DNA of 42,806 nt from Candidatus Sphingobacterium stercorigallinarum (GCA_019115805.1 DXCW01000057.1:1-42806); one strand, 5' to 3'. Counted from the stretch's first letter, positions 1 through 8,874 are shown. Program-made: numbers and translations. The notes: generated by a model from the letters alone, not told the origin.

Positions 1-789
1 GCTGGTTTGATCAACACGTATTACGAGGGGCAACAACTCGGTGAAATATGGGGTTACCGGTACGATGGATTTTTCAAAACGACAGAGGAAGCCCAACAAT
101 ACGCCCAGCATGTGAATCAGGATTTGATCAATCGTCGGCGTGTCCAGGCGCCTACCGAAGACTTGCGTCGTCTCCAAGCGGGCGATATTAAGATTTTAGA
201 TCTCAACGGAGATGGGGTGATCAATACGGGGAGCAATACCCTTGCTGATCCAGGAGATCGAGAAATTATAGGTAACAGTCAGCCTCGATATTCCTATGGA
301 TTGACGTTGAGCGGAAATTGGAATGGCATTGATGCCTCGATATTCTTTCAAGGAATTGGTAGAAGACATTGGTATCCCAATTTAGAGGCTCAGGCTTTTT
401 GGTCTGTCTACGCTCGACCTTATGATTCGTTTATTCCTAGTGATTTCCCAGACAAGATCTGGTCAGAGGACAATCCAAATTCCTATTTCCCTTTTTTGCG
501 GGGGTATACGGCTCAAAACTCAGAGCTATCAGTGAGTAACGATATGTACCTGCAAGACTTAGCTTTTTTGAAAATCCGGAATTTAACCGTCGGATACACC
601 TTTCCCAGCCTATGGACCAATAGAGTGCACGTGAATAAGTTACGCCTATTTATGAGTGGTGAGAATCTGGTCACTTGGACAAAGCTGAAGAGCGACTATA
701 TTGACCCTGAGCAAGTCATGACAGACAATACGGGACGGAGTTACCCAATCGGTAAAGTCATTTCATTCGGAGCACAACTTTCATTTTAA
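1..789 (+). CDS. SusC/RagA-type TonB-dependent outer-membrane receptor, C-terminal part
   Basis: Only the last 262 residues are in the window; the frame is open from base 1, so the start lies upstream. The visible part is the end of the beta-barrel of a SusC-type receptor, which imports glycans or other oligomers across the outer membrane with TonB energy. It carries the family block GDIKILDLNGDG followed by an IIGNSQPRYSYGL stretch, the aromatic-rich SIFFQGIGRR segment, and an ending in SFGAQLSF, as expected of a last barrel strand. The SusD partner starts 14 bases downstream, so the two are surely co-transcribed. The substrate cannot be read from this fragment. The plug, TonB box and any N-terminal carboxypeptidase-like domain are outside the window. 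Confidence 0.95.
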   Translation, partial: AGLINTYYEGQQLGEIWGYRYDGFFKTTEEAQQYAQHVNQDLINRRRVQAPTEDLRRLQAGDIKILDLNGDGVINTGSNTLADPGDREIIGNSQPRYSYGLTLSGNWNGIDASIFFQGIGRRHWYPNLEAQAFWSVYARPYDSFIPSDFPDKIWSEDNPNSYFPFLRGYTAQNSELSVSNDMYLQDLAFLKIRNLTVGYTFPSLWTNRVHVNKLRLFMSGENLVTWTKLKSDYIDPEQVMTDNTGRSYPIGKVISFGAQLSF

Positions 790-803
790 GGATTTTAGAA
801 ACT

Positions 804-2555
804 ATGAAAACACGAAAATTTTTACCTTATATATCGGCTTTATTACTCTTTACCGCTTGTAACGATGATTATCTAGAGCGGTATCCCTTATCGGAATTAG
901 CGCCGGAGACCTATTTCCGCACCGCCGCGGAATTACAGAATTATACCAATGCATTTTATGCCGTGCTGCCCGATGCACTGGCCATACATTACAACACACC
1001 TAATCAGGGGGATGATGAGGCGAGGAACACCATCGCGTCGGAAATTCAAGGTACGCGAACGACCCCTTCTAGCGGAGGCGGCTGGGATTGGGCCGAACTC
1101 CGCCGAATCAACTTCTATTTAGCGAATTCACACCTTTGCGAGGATGAAACTGCACGATTGCATTACGATGGTATCGCTCGCTTCTTTCGTGCCTATTTTT
1201 ATTTTGAAAAACTCGTGCGTTTTGGTGATGTGCCTTGGTATGATAATGTATTGGATATGGATGATGAAGGCCTCTTTAAAGCCCGTGATTCCAGAAAATT
1301 AATATTCACTAAAATGCTGGAAGATCTAGATTACGCAATCGAGCACGGGAGCACAGAAAAGAGTACGCAATTGATCACCAAATGGACGGCTCTTGCGTAT
1401 AAATCACGGATGTGTTTGTTCGAAGGTACTTTTCGAAAGTATCATGGCTTGGGAGACTGGCAAGAGATTTTAGCATCAGGCGTATCGGCTGCAGAGGAGC
1501 TGATCAACTCCGGAGTATACTCGATTTATCAAAGTGATACGAATCACGCGTACCACGAACTGTTTATTGCGGAAGATGCGATCGCATCAGAAATGATATT
1601 AGCTCGGCAGTACGACGCCGCTGTGCCCTTTGTTCATTCGGCAAACTTTTACATACTTTCGGCGTCTTATGGACGGCCTGGTATGCAGAAATCACTCGTT
1701 GACAGTTACCTGATGAGTGATGGAAGCAGGTTTACGGATCAACCGGGATATCAGACCATGGAGTTCTATCAAGAGACGCAAAACCGTGACCCGCGTTTGG
1801 CACAGACCATTCGTACGCCTGGATATAAGCGTATCGGGCAGAATGGGGTGTCGGTTCCCGATTTCGCCACTTCAGTTACCGGTTATCAATTCATCAAGTA
1901 TATCTGGGCTCCAAGTTACGATGCCGGTCAATCGAGCAACGATATGCCGATTATCCGATACGCGGAAGTGCTTCTGAACTATGCTGAAGCAAAGGCTGAG
2001 TTGGGACAGCTTACCCAGTCTGATGTGGACAAAAGCATTAAACTACTGCGTGATCGAGTCGGAATGCCGAATTTGAATGTGCAGGACGCAAACGCCGTCC
2101 CGGACCCGTACCTACTGGAGGAATATCCCAACGTGAGCAAAGAGGCGCAAACCGGTGTGTTGTTAGAGATTCGGCGCGAGCGACGTGTAGAACTCGTGAA
2201 AGAGGGGCATCGGTATCGAGATCTATTGCGTTGGAAAGAAGGAGCGCGTTTGGCCAAGCCCTTTTATGGGATGTACTTTCCGGGCGCTGGCGAATACGAT
2301 CTGGATCAGAACGGCTCTATTGACTTGGTGATTTATCAAGGGACATTACCTCCGCAGAAACCCGGGGTACAGTACCAGCGTTTAGGGGAGTTGGTTTTAG
2401 AGAATGGCGACAAGGGTGGTAGAATAGTGAATCTGCCGGATATCGTAAAACAATGGGACGAACAAAAGGACTATCTTTACCCGATTCCGACCCAAGAATT
2501 GCAATTAAATACGGAATTAACACAAAACCCAGGATGGGCTCAATCAGGAACCTAA
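804..2555 (+). CDS. SusD/RagB family nutrient-binding outer-membrane lipoprotein
   Basis: This 583-residue protein forms the surface lid over the SusC channel and binds the substrate. A lipoprotein signal is visible: a hydrophobic stretch then LLFTAC, which puts the lipidated cysteine at residue 19, followed by NDDYLERYPLSELAPETYF, the classic SusD opening (the L-x-x-x-P...T-x-Y-F pattern). Near the C-terminus, RRERRVELVKEGHRYRDLLRW is the family's signature helix (EIRRERRVEL ... RYxDLxRW), and QNPGW near the end matches the usual terminal motif. Length is normal for the family. It follows the SusC gene by 14 bases and is followed after 11 bases by a secreted EEP-fold hydrolase. No substrate can be assigned. 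Confidence 0.96.
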   Translation: MKTRKFLPYISALLLFTACNDDYLERYPLSELAPETYFRTAAELQNYTNAFYAVLPDALAIHYNTPNQGDDEARNTIASEIQGTRTTPSSGGGWDWAELRRINFYLANSHLCEDETARLHYDGIARFFRAYFYFEKLVRFGDVPWYDNVLDMDDEGLFKARDSRKLIFTKMLEDLDYAIEHGSTEKSTQLITKWTALAYKSRMCLFEGTFRKYHGLGDWQEILASGVSAAEELINSGVYSIYQSDTNHAYHELFIAEDAIASEMILARQYDAAVPFVHSANFYILSASYGRPGMQKSLVDSYLMSDGSRFTDQPGYQTMEFYQETQNRDPRLAQTIRTPGYKRIGQNGVSVPDFATSVTGYQFIKYIWAPSYDAGQSSNDMPIIRYAEVLLNYAEAKAELGQLTQSDVDKSIKLLRDRVGMPNLNVQDANAVPDPYLLEEYPNVSKEAQTGVLLEIRRERRVELVKEGHRYRDLLRWKEGARLAKPFYGMYFPGAGEYDLDQNGSIDLVIYQGTLPPQKPGVQYQRLGELVLENGDKGGRIVNLPDIVKQWDEQKDYLYPIPTQELQLNTELTQNPGWAQSGT

Positions 2556-2566
2556 AATCAAATCAT

Positions 2567-3454
2567 ATGTATACATTAAGAGTTTTGATGGCAGTGTGTT
2601 TGTGGATTGGAATAGTCACAACAAGCCATGCACAGGAAAAATTTAAAATCTTGTCGTACAATATTTTATTCGGATTGCAAAAGGATTCAACGGCGAATAT
2701 CGATCGCTATGTGAACTTCGTTAAGGAATTGGATCCCGATATTGTGGCTACGCAGGAGACCAATGGCTGGACACAAAAGTCTTGGGAAGAGTTAGCCAAG
2801 CGTTACGGTCACCCGTATGCGTTGCAATCTAAAGAAGATGGATTTCCAACGGCGCTGACCTCGAGAACGCCCCCTGTAAATTTTAAAAAGGTCACTGAAA
2901 ACATGTGGCATAGTTATCTGTACGCGCAAGTGAAAGGAATTCACATTTTTGTGATTCATTTTTCTCCGTTTAGTTACCGAAAACGGTTGGAGGAAGTGGA
3001 GAACATTATTGCACAGACCGCGTCGTTACCCCAGGACGAGCCGATACTGATCATGGGAGACTTCAATGCCTTGGACATTTCCGATCAGGCGCAGTATGGC
3101 GATCAAGTGGTTCAATCGATGCGGGAGCAAGAAAAGAAGCACGACCATATCCGGAATTTGAACAATAATCAGATCGATTATTCCGTACTGGAGAAACTCG
3201 ACAAAGCAGGATTCAAAGATTCCTATCGACTATTGAACGATACTTTTGCGTCGAGTGTACCCACCTTCAAAAGTGGAGAAGGTAAGATCAAATCCTCGAA
3301 TGCAGGGATCGGAAAACGTATCGATTTTCTTTGGGCAAATCCAGTAGCAGCGAAGATGGTCACTAAAAGTACCATTATTAAAAACGACCAAACGCATGTG
3401 ATATCGGATCATTATCCGGTATACGTAGAGTTGACTTTGCCCGAAAACAGGTAG
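2567..3454 (+). CDS. Secreted endonuclease/exonuclease/phosphatase (EEP) family hydrolase
   Basis: A 295-residue protein of the metal-dependent EEP fold (DNase I, exonuclease III, sphingomyelinase and inositol-phosphatase relatives). The reading frame is open further upstream, but that would overlap susD by about 100 bases. The ATG at 2567 lies 11 bases after the susD stop and gives a clear signal peptide ending at HAQ (residues 21-23). Catalytic motifs are all present: SYNIL with Asn32, the metal ligand Glu64 in ATQETNGW, the GDFNALD block and the C-terminal SDHYPVY. As third gene of a SusCD unit it probably acts in the periplasm or at the surface on the imported compound. Phosphodiester or phosphomonoester substrates are the family expectation; which one is not visible. 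Confidence 0.88.
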   Translation: MYTLRVLMAVCLWIGIVTTSHAQEKFKILSYNILFGLQKDSTANIDRYVNFVKELDPDIVATQETNGWTQKSWEELAKRYGHPYALQSKEDGFPTALTSRTPPVNFKKVTENMWHSYLYAQVKGIHIFVIHFSPFSYRKRLEEVENIIAQTASLPQDEPILIMGDFNALDISDQAQYGDQVVQSMREQEKKHDHIRNLNNNQIDYSVLEKLDKAGFKDSYRLLNDTFASSVPTFKSGEGKIKSSNAGIGKRIDFLWANPVAAKMVTKSTIIKNDQTHVISDHYPVYVELTLPENR

Positions 3455-3548
3455 GTGAGGGTAGGGAGTAGGACGCCCTAAGCGATCCTAACAGTCGATT
3501 TGGCACCTACATAAATAATAGAATACCTACCATTCGGCTAGACACAGG

Positions 3549-3579
3549 AAAGGGATCGATGATTTTCGGTCCCTTTTTT
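3549..3579 (+). terminator. Intrinsic terminator after the SusCD-EEP operon
   Basis: AAAGGGATCG (3549-3558) pairs with CGGTCCCTTT (3567-3576) around an 8-base loop, with one G-T pair, and runs into a tract of T. It lies about 95 bases past the EEP stop and faces the right way to end that operon. Confidence 0.75.
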
Positions 3580-3583
3580 ATGG

Positions 3584-3607
3584 AAAACAGGGCATATGGC
3601 CTGTTTT
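3584..3607 (-). terminator. Hairpin, probable terminator of the GHKL ATPase gene
   Basis: AAAACAGG (3584-3591) is complementary to CCTGTTTT (3600-3607) across an 8-base loop. Read on the minus strand the stem ends in TTTT and lies 31 bases after the stop of the GHKL ATPase gene. Together with the hairpin just to the left it insulates two convergent transcripts. Confidence 0.55.
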
Positions 3608-3638
3608 AATCACCCGAGTGTGCTCCGTTTTTCATTCC

Positions 3639-4910
3639 TTAACTCAAAAGGGCTTCTAAACGTTGTCGGTCCTTTTCACCGAAAGCAGTGGAACGTGTCA
3701 ATACGGAAACCAAATGGGCGCGTTGATCACTTTGCAGGAGCAAATCCAGAAAACTGATATACGATTGGGTGAAACTGGGTTTAACGCCCACAAAACTCCG
3801 GGGATCAGCAGCATAAATGATTTTGATCAATTGGAGAAGGGTGTGCTGTCGGTGCTGATCGTCGGCCGAATCGGTATAGGAGGGAAGCAGGCCTTGATCC
3901 GCTATCTGTTTGATCTTATGTTCCACCGTTTTCTCAAGAATAAATTTCTTCTGCTTACCAGATAGCAGATCGCGGAGCTCGGTTTGCAATTTACGGTATA
4001 CCACCTGTTGTAGCCGCTCACTGAAGAGATTGTCCTCCTGAGCTAGCGCCATATCATTTTGAAAAAAATCATCAAAGAACGTAGATTGGATAAACACGCT
4101 GTGATGGAAGGAAATCGCATTGTTGTTAAAACTGCTGAGTACTTTTGCGACCTCAAGGTGACGGCCGTTCAAAAAGTAATAATAATACCGGTCGCCAATG
4201 TTTACTTTCCACTGCGTGTATTGTATTTCAAATACATAATCGGTGTCGTCATCGGCACTGATTGTCCACTGCCTATGGTCGGTTTCGTCAATAATTTGAG
4301 TGTACGCCAACGGAATACCATTGAGCATCAACTGCCGTCCATTTTTTTTATTGAGTAGCAGAAACCAACCAAACTCTTGTGCTAGAAATTGCTCGAAATC
4401 TTCAGACGCTAATGCGGATGCGGAAAGGCCAAAAATACCTTCTAATTCGACTGTCGTACCGGTACCGCGAGTGGTAGGAGCCGGTTCCGTAAAATCAAAC
4501 GCTTGTTTATTATCTCGAGCGATCTGAATACTGTAGCCAAAGTTATCGTGCTCCGAGTCAGCATATCGGGTATCCCATTTCGCGCGTGTGGCAAATAGCG
4601 AAAAGGAAAAACGCCCCTTCCCCTTACGACCTCGGGTGTAGGAAGTCCGTTTAGGAACTTTGCGTTTTGCTGAATCCAGAAAATTCCCAAAGGCCTCGGC
4701 CAGCCTCGGGTAAGGGATCCCTGTCCCGTCATCGCTTATGCGAATTTGCGAGAGGTGGCCCAGTTCGTTGCTGATGAAGTCAACGGTAACGGTGTGGGCG
4801 TCCGCGTCAAATCCATTCCAAATGTATTCGGCTAAAGCCTGGTAAGGATCTTTAACCAAACCCGCAGACTCTATACTGCTGTTGGTAATTTGCGTTCGAA
4901 AGTGTTTCAT
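3639..4910 (-). CDS. Stand-alone GHKL-fold ATPase (MutL/MORC/Hsp90-like ATP-binding protein)
   Basis: A 423-residue soluble protein with no signal or membrane segment. The N-terminus is a complete GHKL (Bergerat) nucleotide site: the N-box EYIWNGFDAD (Glu28 as likely catalytic base, Asn32 as Mg ligand), G1 DDGTGI (60-65), a flexible lid GRKGKGRFS (94-102) and a G3-like TRGTGTTVEL. There is no histidine phospho-acceptor domain, so it is not a sensor kinase. The middle is a transducer-like beta region (QWKVNIGDRYYYYFLNGR), and the C-terminal ~100 residues are helical. Related proteins as I know them often continue with a further C-terminal domain; this one stops here, so it is a short form or a truncation. 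An O-methyltransferase gene ends 49 bases upstream. Function unknown; DNA repair, chromosome handling or defence are only possibilities. Confidence 0.8.
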   Translation of the reverse strand: MKHFRTQITNSSIESAGLVKDPYQALAEYIWNGFDADAHTVTVDFISNELGHLSQIRISDDGTGIPYPRLAEAFGNFLDSAKRKVPKRTSYTRGRKGKGRFSFSLFATRAKWDTRYADSEHDNFGYSIQIARDNKQAFDFTEPAPTTRGTGTTVELEGIFGLSASALASEDFEQFLAQEFGWFLLLNKKNGRQLMLNGIPLAYTQIIDETDHRQWTISADDDTDYVFEIQYTQWKVNIGDRYYYYFLNGRHLEVAKVLSSFNNNAISFHHSVFIQSTFFDDFFQNDMALAQEDNLFSERLQQVVYRKLQTELRDLLSGKQKKFILEKTVEHKIKQIADQGLLPSYTDSADDQHRQHTLLQLIKIIYAADPRSFVGVKPSFTQSYISFLDLLLQSDQRAHLVSVLTRSTAFGEKDRQRLEALLS

Positions 4911-4959
4911 GAATCCCTAAATTATGGGTGATTGAGCTGATGTATACTCCGCCCGTTCA

Positions 4960-5595
4960 TCAAATGACGAGTACCTGCATCACGCGGCCGTCGAATAAAA
5001 CTGCAGAAATAAAACGTTCGGGATGGTCTTCAATAAAGGACACAAAGTCCGAAGCCCCTTCTCGGTCAATATTGTCAGCGATGATCATGCTGCCGGCGTG
5101 TAAATTTGACTCCAAGAGTTGATAAACCGGTAAGTAGAGGCTTTTTTCTCCATCGAGAAATAACAAATCCACAGGACGCGTTACGTTTTTTAACGTATCT
5201 AGCGCATCGCCTTGTAATAAAGTAACGCGGTGATCAAGCTCCGCCCGCTGCCAATTCCGAGTGGCGTGATCCCACTTTTGGCTTTCCAATTCGGTGGTCG
5301 TCACCGTTCCATTGCTGTGATCAGCCGCCCAAGCGAGGTAAATGGTCGAAATGCCAAATGAGCACCCAAATTCAACGATATGCTTAGCCTGTATACTTCT
5401 TGCCGCGAGGTAAAGGAACGCACCTTGCTCGGGACTGATGGCAAGGTACGCATTGCTTCTGAGTTTGGCGATTTCAATTTTGCGGTCCCGTTCATCGGTA
5501 ATCTGCTCCATGGCGAGCTGTCTTTCTCGTCGATTGTTTTCCGCCAATCGGTGCAAGTCGGTGAGCACCTCTTGGATATGGGGTCTGTCAGTCAT
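4960..5595 (-). CDS. Class I SAM-dependent O-methyltransferase
   Basis: A 211-residue protein of the catechol/caffeoyl-CoA O-methyltransferase-like family (methyltransferase 3/24 type). Motif I is EFGCSFGISTIYLA, the SAM-binding glycine loop. An acidic residue ends the next strand (TTTELES), QGDALDTL supplies the adenine-contact region, and LLFLDGEKSLYLP is the metal and substrate block. IIADNI is the post-motif Asp-Asn typical of this family. It has no signal peptide, so it is cytosolic. It begins 217 bases downstream of the ABC permease stop on the same strand and may have its own promoter. The GHKL ATPase follows after 49 bases. The methyl acceptor cannot be inferred. Confidence 0.85.
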   Translation of the reverse strand: MTDRPHIQEVLTDLHRLAENNRRERQLAMEQITDERDRKIEIAKLRSNAYLAISPEQGAFLYLAARSIQAKHIVEFGCSFGISTIYLAWAADHSNGTVTTTELESQKWDHATRNWQRAELDHRVTLLQGDALDTLKNVTRPVDLLFLDGEKSLYLPVYQLLESNLHAGSMIIADNIDREGASDFVSFIEDHPERFISAVLFDGRVMQVLVI

Positions 5596-5812
5596 AGGTA
5601 TATATGTTTTTCACTAATCTCCGCTGAGAAGTCCTGCACCGCTGTGGTGTCCGTCTTCCCTTCTGGGTGTTTTTTAAGTTGATGCGTGTTTAAACGGCGT
5701 CCAGATCGTCGCTTGTTTATATACAGGCTCAACTAAACTACGATTATCCAGTAGGGAAGTCGTCAAAATAGTGTCAAATCCAACCGATGTTAAATGACAT
5801 AGCGATTGGAGA

Positions 5813-6820
5813 TTAACTCCTGATTTCCTTACGCATAAACAAGTAGTACGATAACGAGAAACACAGAGCGGTAGCCGCTATCAAACCGGTAATTTGCGGC
5901 CAGACCATCATCAGACTGTCGCTGAAACGCAGATTGGAAGGTAATGCGCCAAGGGTTTGTTCCATACTGATCGGACCTAAACTACGCACCGACGGCATCA
6001 GTAGGGTGGTTGTGGCGTCGGAATACAACTGACCCGGCGAGATTCTGTGCAGGCTGAGGATCAACTCGTTGTAGGCGATATATTGGGTTTCCGAAAGGGA
6101 TTGCGGATGAGGCAAAATACTGCGAACGAGCAAGTTGATCAGAATGGGGAAGAATATGGTGAAAAAGAGCCAGATCCCGAAGGCCGTTATTGCAGCCGTT
6201 GAGGGTTGCGTAAAAAGTACCGATAATAGAATAGACAGGCTCAGCCAAAACCCCACATAAAGGATACTGATGCCGATAAATCCAATAAGCCGAAACAATT
6301 CTTGTGGCTCCATTGCCACACCCGTTAACCAGATGCCTGCACCGATCATCAATAAAGTCAATGCCGCAAAGAAAACCCCAACTAAAAGCAACGGAGCGAG
6401 AAATTTACCGATGAGCAAATTGTCCCGATAGATAGGTTGCGCCAGTAATCGGGTGAGTGTACCGGTGTTCTTCTCGGTATTGATCGCATCAAAGCCAAGC
6501 CCGATGCCCAGTAGCGGCGCCAAGAAATTTAAAAACACGTGAAAGGGCGGAATCGACTGATCTGTAGCTGTCAGTAACTTTAGATAGATAAAGTTGGATG
6601 CGGGGTCGTTTGTTGCTACCGATAATCCTTTGATGTTGCTCATAGACACGTACATCGATGCCATAAAGGTCAGGATAATCAAAAGCGCCATAACAATGAA
6701 GCGCCAGCTGCGAATGAATGAGGCGATTTCCTTATTGACCAAGACCCCCAACAGGGAACGGTCATTTTTCGATGGCTTTGCCGTGGAATGTTCTGTTAAA
6801 GAAACCAGTTGATTTTTCAT
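5813..6820 (-). CDS. ABC-2 type exporter permease
   Basis: A 335-residue integral membrane protein, subunit of an ABC exporter with the ATPase encoded just upstream. I start it at the ATG ending at 6820 (MKNQLVSL), because the open frame further upstream only reads through the ATPase gene in another frame. About six membrane segments can be seen, beginning FIVMALLIILTFMAS and ending LIAATALCFSLSYYLF. A large extracytoplasmic stretch lies between the first two, and the NTEKNTGTLTRLLAQPI stretch is the usual ABC-2 coupling region of NatB/GldF-like permeases. Its 5' end overlaps the ATPase gene by 59 bases, so translation of the two is probably coupled. The substrate is unknown. Confidence 0.88.
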   Translation of the reverse strand: MKNQLVSLTEHSTAKPSKNDRSLLGVLVNKEIASFIRSWRFIVMALLIILTFMASMYVSMSNIKGLSVATNDPASNFIYLKLLTATDQSIPPFHVFLNFLAPLLGIGLGFDAINTEKNTGTLTRLLAQPIYRDNLLIGKFLAPLLLVGVFFAALTLLMIGAGIWLTGVAMEPQELFRLIGFIGISILYVGFWLSLSILLSVLFTQPSTAAITAFGIWLFFTIFFPILINLLVRSILPHPQSLSETQYIAYNELILSLHRISPGQLYSDATTTLLMPSVRSLGPISMEQTLGALPSNLRFSDSLMMVWPQITGLIAATALCFSLSYYLFMRKEIRS

Positions 6821-7784
6821 TGTTCTTTGTTTTATCAGCGTTTTGTTCTTCAAAATAGGTACTGTAAATTTCGTCCAACCCGTAGCTTTTCCGGCGAACT
6901 CCGTCAATCTGTGCATCTTGCTGGACGAGCAGTTGAACGATTTGGGGGGTTTGTTCACTGCCGGTCTTTATTTCTATGCGAGTTGGGCTGAGATTGCAGT
7001 CTATAAAATCCGGTAATAGTGTGATTTGCTCCTGTACTCGCTCCAGATCGGGTAGTGGAGTAGCTAGATCAACCACCGTTGTGTTGCCGTCCCGCTTCAA
7101 CAGTTTCGAAGCCAGCTCATCAATAGCGCCAACCTCGAGCAATTGTCCTTTGACAAAAATCCCCACTCGATCACATACGCGTTGAACCTGTTGTAAATGG
7201 TGCGAGGATAGCAGGACTGTAAGTTGCTGAGTGACACTGAGGTGCTTGATGAGATCTAAAAATTCGCTCACACCCCGCGGATCAATGCCCAATGTGGGTT
7301 CATCCAAAATAATCACTTCGGGATCTTTGATTAATACGTCAGCCAATCCCAAGCGTTGTTTCATTCCTCGGGAAAATGTAGACACTTTTTTATCCGCTAC
7401 GTCGATCAGTCCGACAATCCGTAATAAATCCAGCGCTTTTTGGTGTCCTTCGCGGCGCGTGAAACCATTCAATTGTGCTATAAAAGAGAGGTTTTCTAGC
7501 GCGGTCATGTTCGTATAAAAACCCACACTGTCCGGAAGGTAACCTACCTTCTTTTTTACCGGTATGGGGTGTCTGGTTGCATCATGGCCGCACACCATCG
7601 CTTGACCACCTGAGGGCTCAGTAAGGCCAAGCATCATTAGGATTGTCGTCGTTTTTCCCGCACCGTTTGGTCCTAATAGTCCAAATATTTCACCTCGTTG
7701 TATCTCTAGATGGAGATCATTAACGGCGGTGAGGGCGCCATAACGCTTTTCCAGCCCTTGGAGTTTTATAATCGGGTCATTCAT
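6762..7784 (-). CDS. ABC exporter ATP-binding subunit
   Basis: A 340-residue ABC ATPase of the CcmA/NatA/GldA-like class. All motifs are intact: Walker A GPNGAGKTT (38-46), signature FSRGMKQRL, Walker B VIILDEPTLGIDPRG and the switch histidine in LLSSHH. About 120 residues follow the nucleotide-binding domain, as in exporters of this class; the last ~30 (DKTKNNEKSTGFF onward) are polar and share their DNA with the start of the permease gene. It works with that permease and probably with the NEW3-domain membrane protein encoded 74 bases upstream. No membrane segment. Confidence 0.93.
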   Translation of the reverse strand: MNDPIIKLQGLEKRYGALTAVNDLHLEIQRGEIFGLLGPNGAGKTTTILMMLGLTEPSGGQAMVCGHDATRHPIPVKKKVGYLPDSVGFYTNMTALENLSFIAQLNGFTRREGHQKALDLLRIVGLIDVADKKVSTFSRGMKQRLGLADVLIKDPEVIILDEPTLGIDPRGVSEFLDLIKHLSVTQQLTVLLSSHHLQQVQRVCDRVGIFVKGQLLEVGAIDELASKLLKRDGNTTVVDLATPLPDLERVQEQITLLPDFIDCNLSPTRIEIKTGSEQTPQIVQLLVQQDAQIDGVRRKSYGLDEIYSTYFEEQNADKTKNNEKSTGFFNRTFHGKAIEK

Positions 7785-7858
7785 ATTAAAACTATCTTAA
7801 AAAATTAGCGGTTGAGAATCCCAGATCTGCTAGGTACAACAATTTTCAGCAAAACGGA

Positions 7859-8710
7859 TTAGCGTCTTCCGTATTTGCGGATTAACCCGTAAATCAATCC
7901 GATAGCCAGTAGTATGACTAAAAACCCAATCCAGCCTGAAAGAATGGATGTCTTCACGGTCAATCGATAATCCAGTTCATCCTGTGTATTGGCATTTTTC
8001 AGCGTGAATTTCGCCATATAATCTCCGGCGATGGTTTTTTCGGGAGCCTGAAGTTTAACCTGTACGTCTGCCGATTTTCCGGGCTCCAATTGATCAATTT
8101 TGACCGGTTCCAATTCTGCCTCCCATTTCGAAGGCAAGCGAGAATCGATCTCTAGATCACTTAATGGCAAGCTGCCGGTGTTCTCTACGCGAAGATTGAA
8201 GGTCTTGCTGCTGCCTGAAACGAGATCGTTGCTCACTTTTCCCTCAGGCGTAGTCAATTCCACATTGTGTGAACCGGTGATGCTCGCTTGAAAATCAATC
8301 TTGTTCGAGGTATTTGGAGAGCTGGCGTGTAAAGGGATGTCGTAATTCCCAGGCTTAGTGGATGGGGAAGGGAAAACTTCCATCGTAATTTGCTGTTCCG
8401 CACCGGGTTCGATTTGTAAGGACGTCACTCGGCTACCCATCGCGGTGAAATTTGCCCGCCAGCCTGCTGGCAGATCCGCCTTCAAGTCGAATGTTTCAAC
8501 TTGGTCGCTCACATTTTTCAAGGTCGCTTGAAAGCGAAACGGATCGCTAACTGCGCCTTCTAGATTGATCAGATTGGGCTTGAAATGCTCCGAATGTGTT
8601 TGTTGAGCAAATGTTGTGCTCATAGACACGGAACCCAAAATAAAAAGAAACGATACGTGTAGCTTCCCTATTGAACGAAGCCAGCTGTGAAACGAGAATC
8701 GGTTTAACAT
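7859..8710 (-). CDS. NEW3-domain (COG1470-like) membrane-anchored protein
   Basis: A 283-residue protein with an N-terminal signal sequence (hydrophobic VSFLFILGSVSMS, cleavage near TFAQQ) and one C-terminal membrane helix, GWIGFLVILLAIGLIYGLI, followed by a basic tail KYGRR. In between are two Ig-like repeats of the NEW3 type: one contains LPAGWRANF with EPGAEQQITMEVFPS, the other LPSKWEAELEP with LEPGKSADVQVKL. The bulk should therefore sit outside the cytoplasmic membrane. Such proteins are commonly encoded beside an ABC-2 ATPase/permease pair in Bacteroidota, as here. I infer an accessory or substrate-presenting part of that exporter. An exact -7 promoter box lies 25 bases upstream. Confidence 0.82.
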   Translation of the reverse strand: MLNRFSFHSWLRSIGKLHVSFLFILGSVSMSTTFAQQTHSEHFKPNLINLEGAVSDPFRFQATLKNVSDQVETFDLKADLPAGWRANFTAMGSRVTSLQIEPGAEQQITMEVFPSPSTKPGNYDIPLHASSPNTSNKIDFQASITGSHNVELTTPEGKVSNDLVSGSSKTFNLRVENTGSLPLSDLEIDSRLPSKWEAELEPVKIDQLEPGKSADVQVKLQAPEKTIAGDYMAKFTLKNANTQDELDYRLTVKTSILSGWIGFLVILLAIGLIYGLIRKYGRR

Positions 8711-8735
8711 GATTTAATACTAAATTTATGGTTGT

Positions 8736-8743
8736 CAAAAATA
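8736..8743 (-). promoter_or_regulatory. Putative -7 box for the NEW3-ABC operon
   Basis: On the minus strand this reads TATTTTTG, an exact match to the Bacteroidota TAnnTTTG box, about 25 bases before the NEW3 gene. I see no good TTG element at the normal -33 spacing, so the call is tentative. Confidence 0.45.
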
Positions 8744-8874
8744 ATAGTCTCAAATGATGTCAGATTATTCTGGCAATGTGCTTTAGGATAAAAGCACGGG
8801 CTAAAATTAAGAATAGGAATTTAAAAATTCAAGAGGCATTTTAAATAGCACCCCACGATAGATGTTGTGTGCGC

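Noticed and set aside
2453..2566. Upstream extension of the EEP hydrolase gene into susD
   Set aside because: It would overlap susD by about 100 bases and would put 38 odd residues before a clean signal peptide that starts at 2567.
6821..6958. Upstream extension of the ABC permease
   Set aside because: This stretch is the ATPase gene in another frame; the residues are polar and unlike a permease start.
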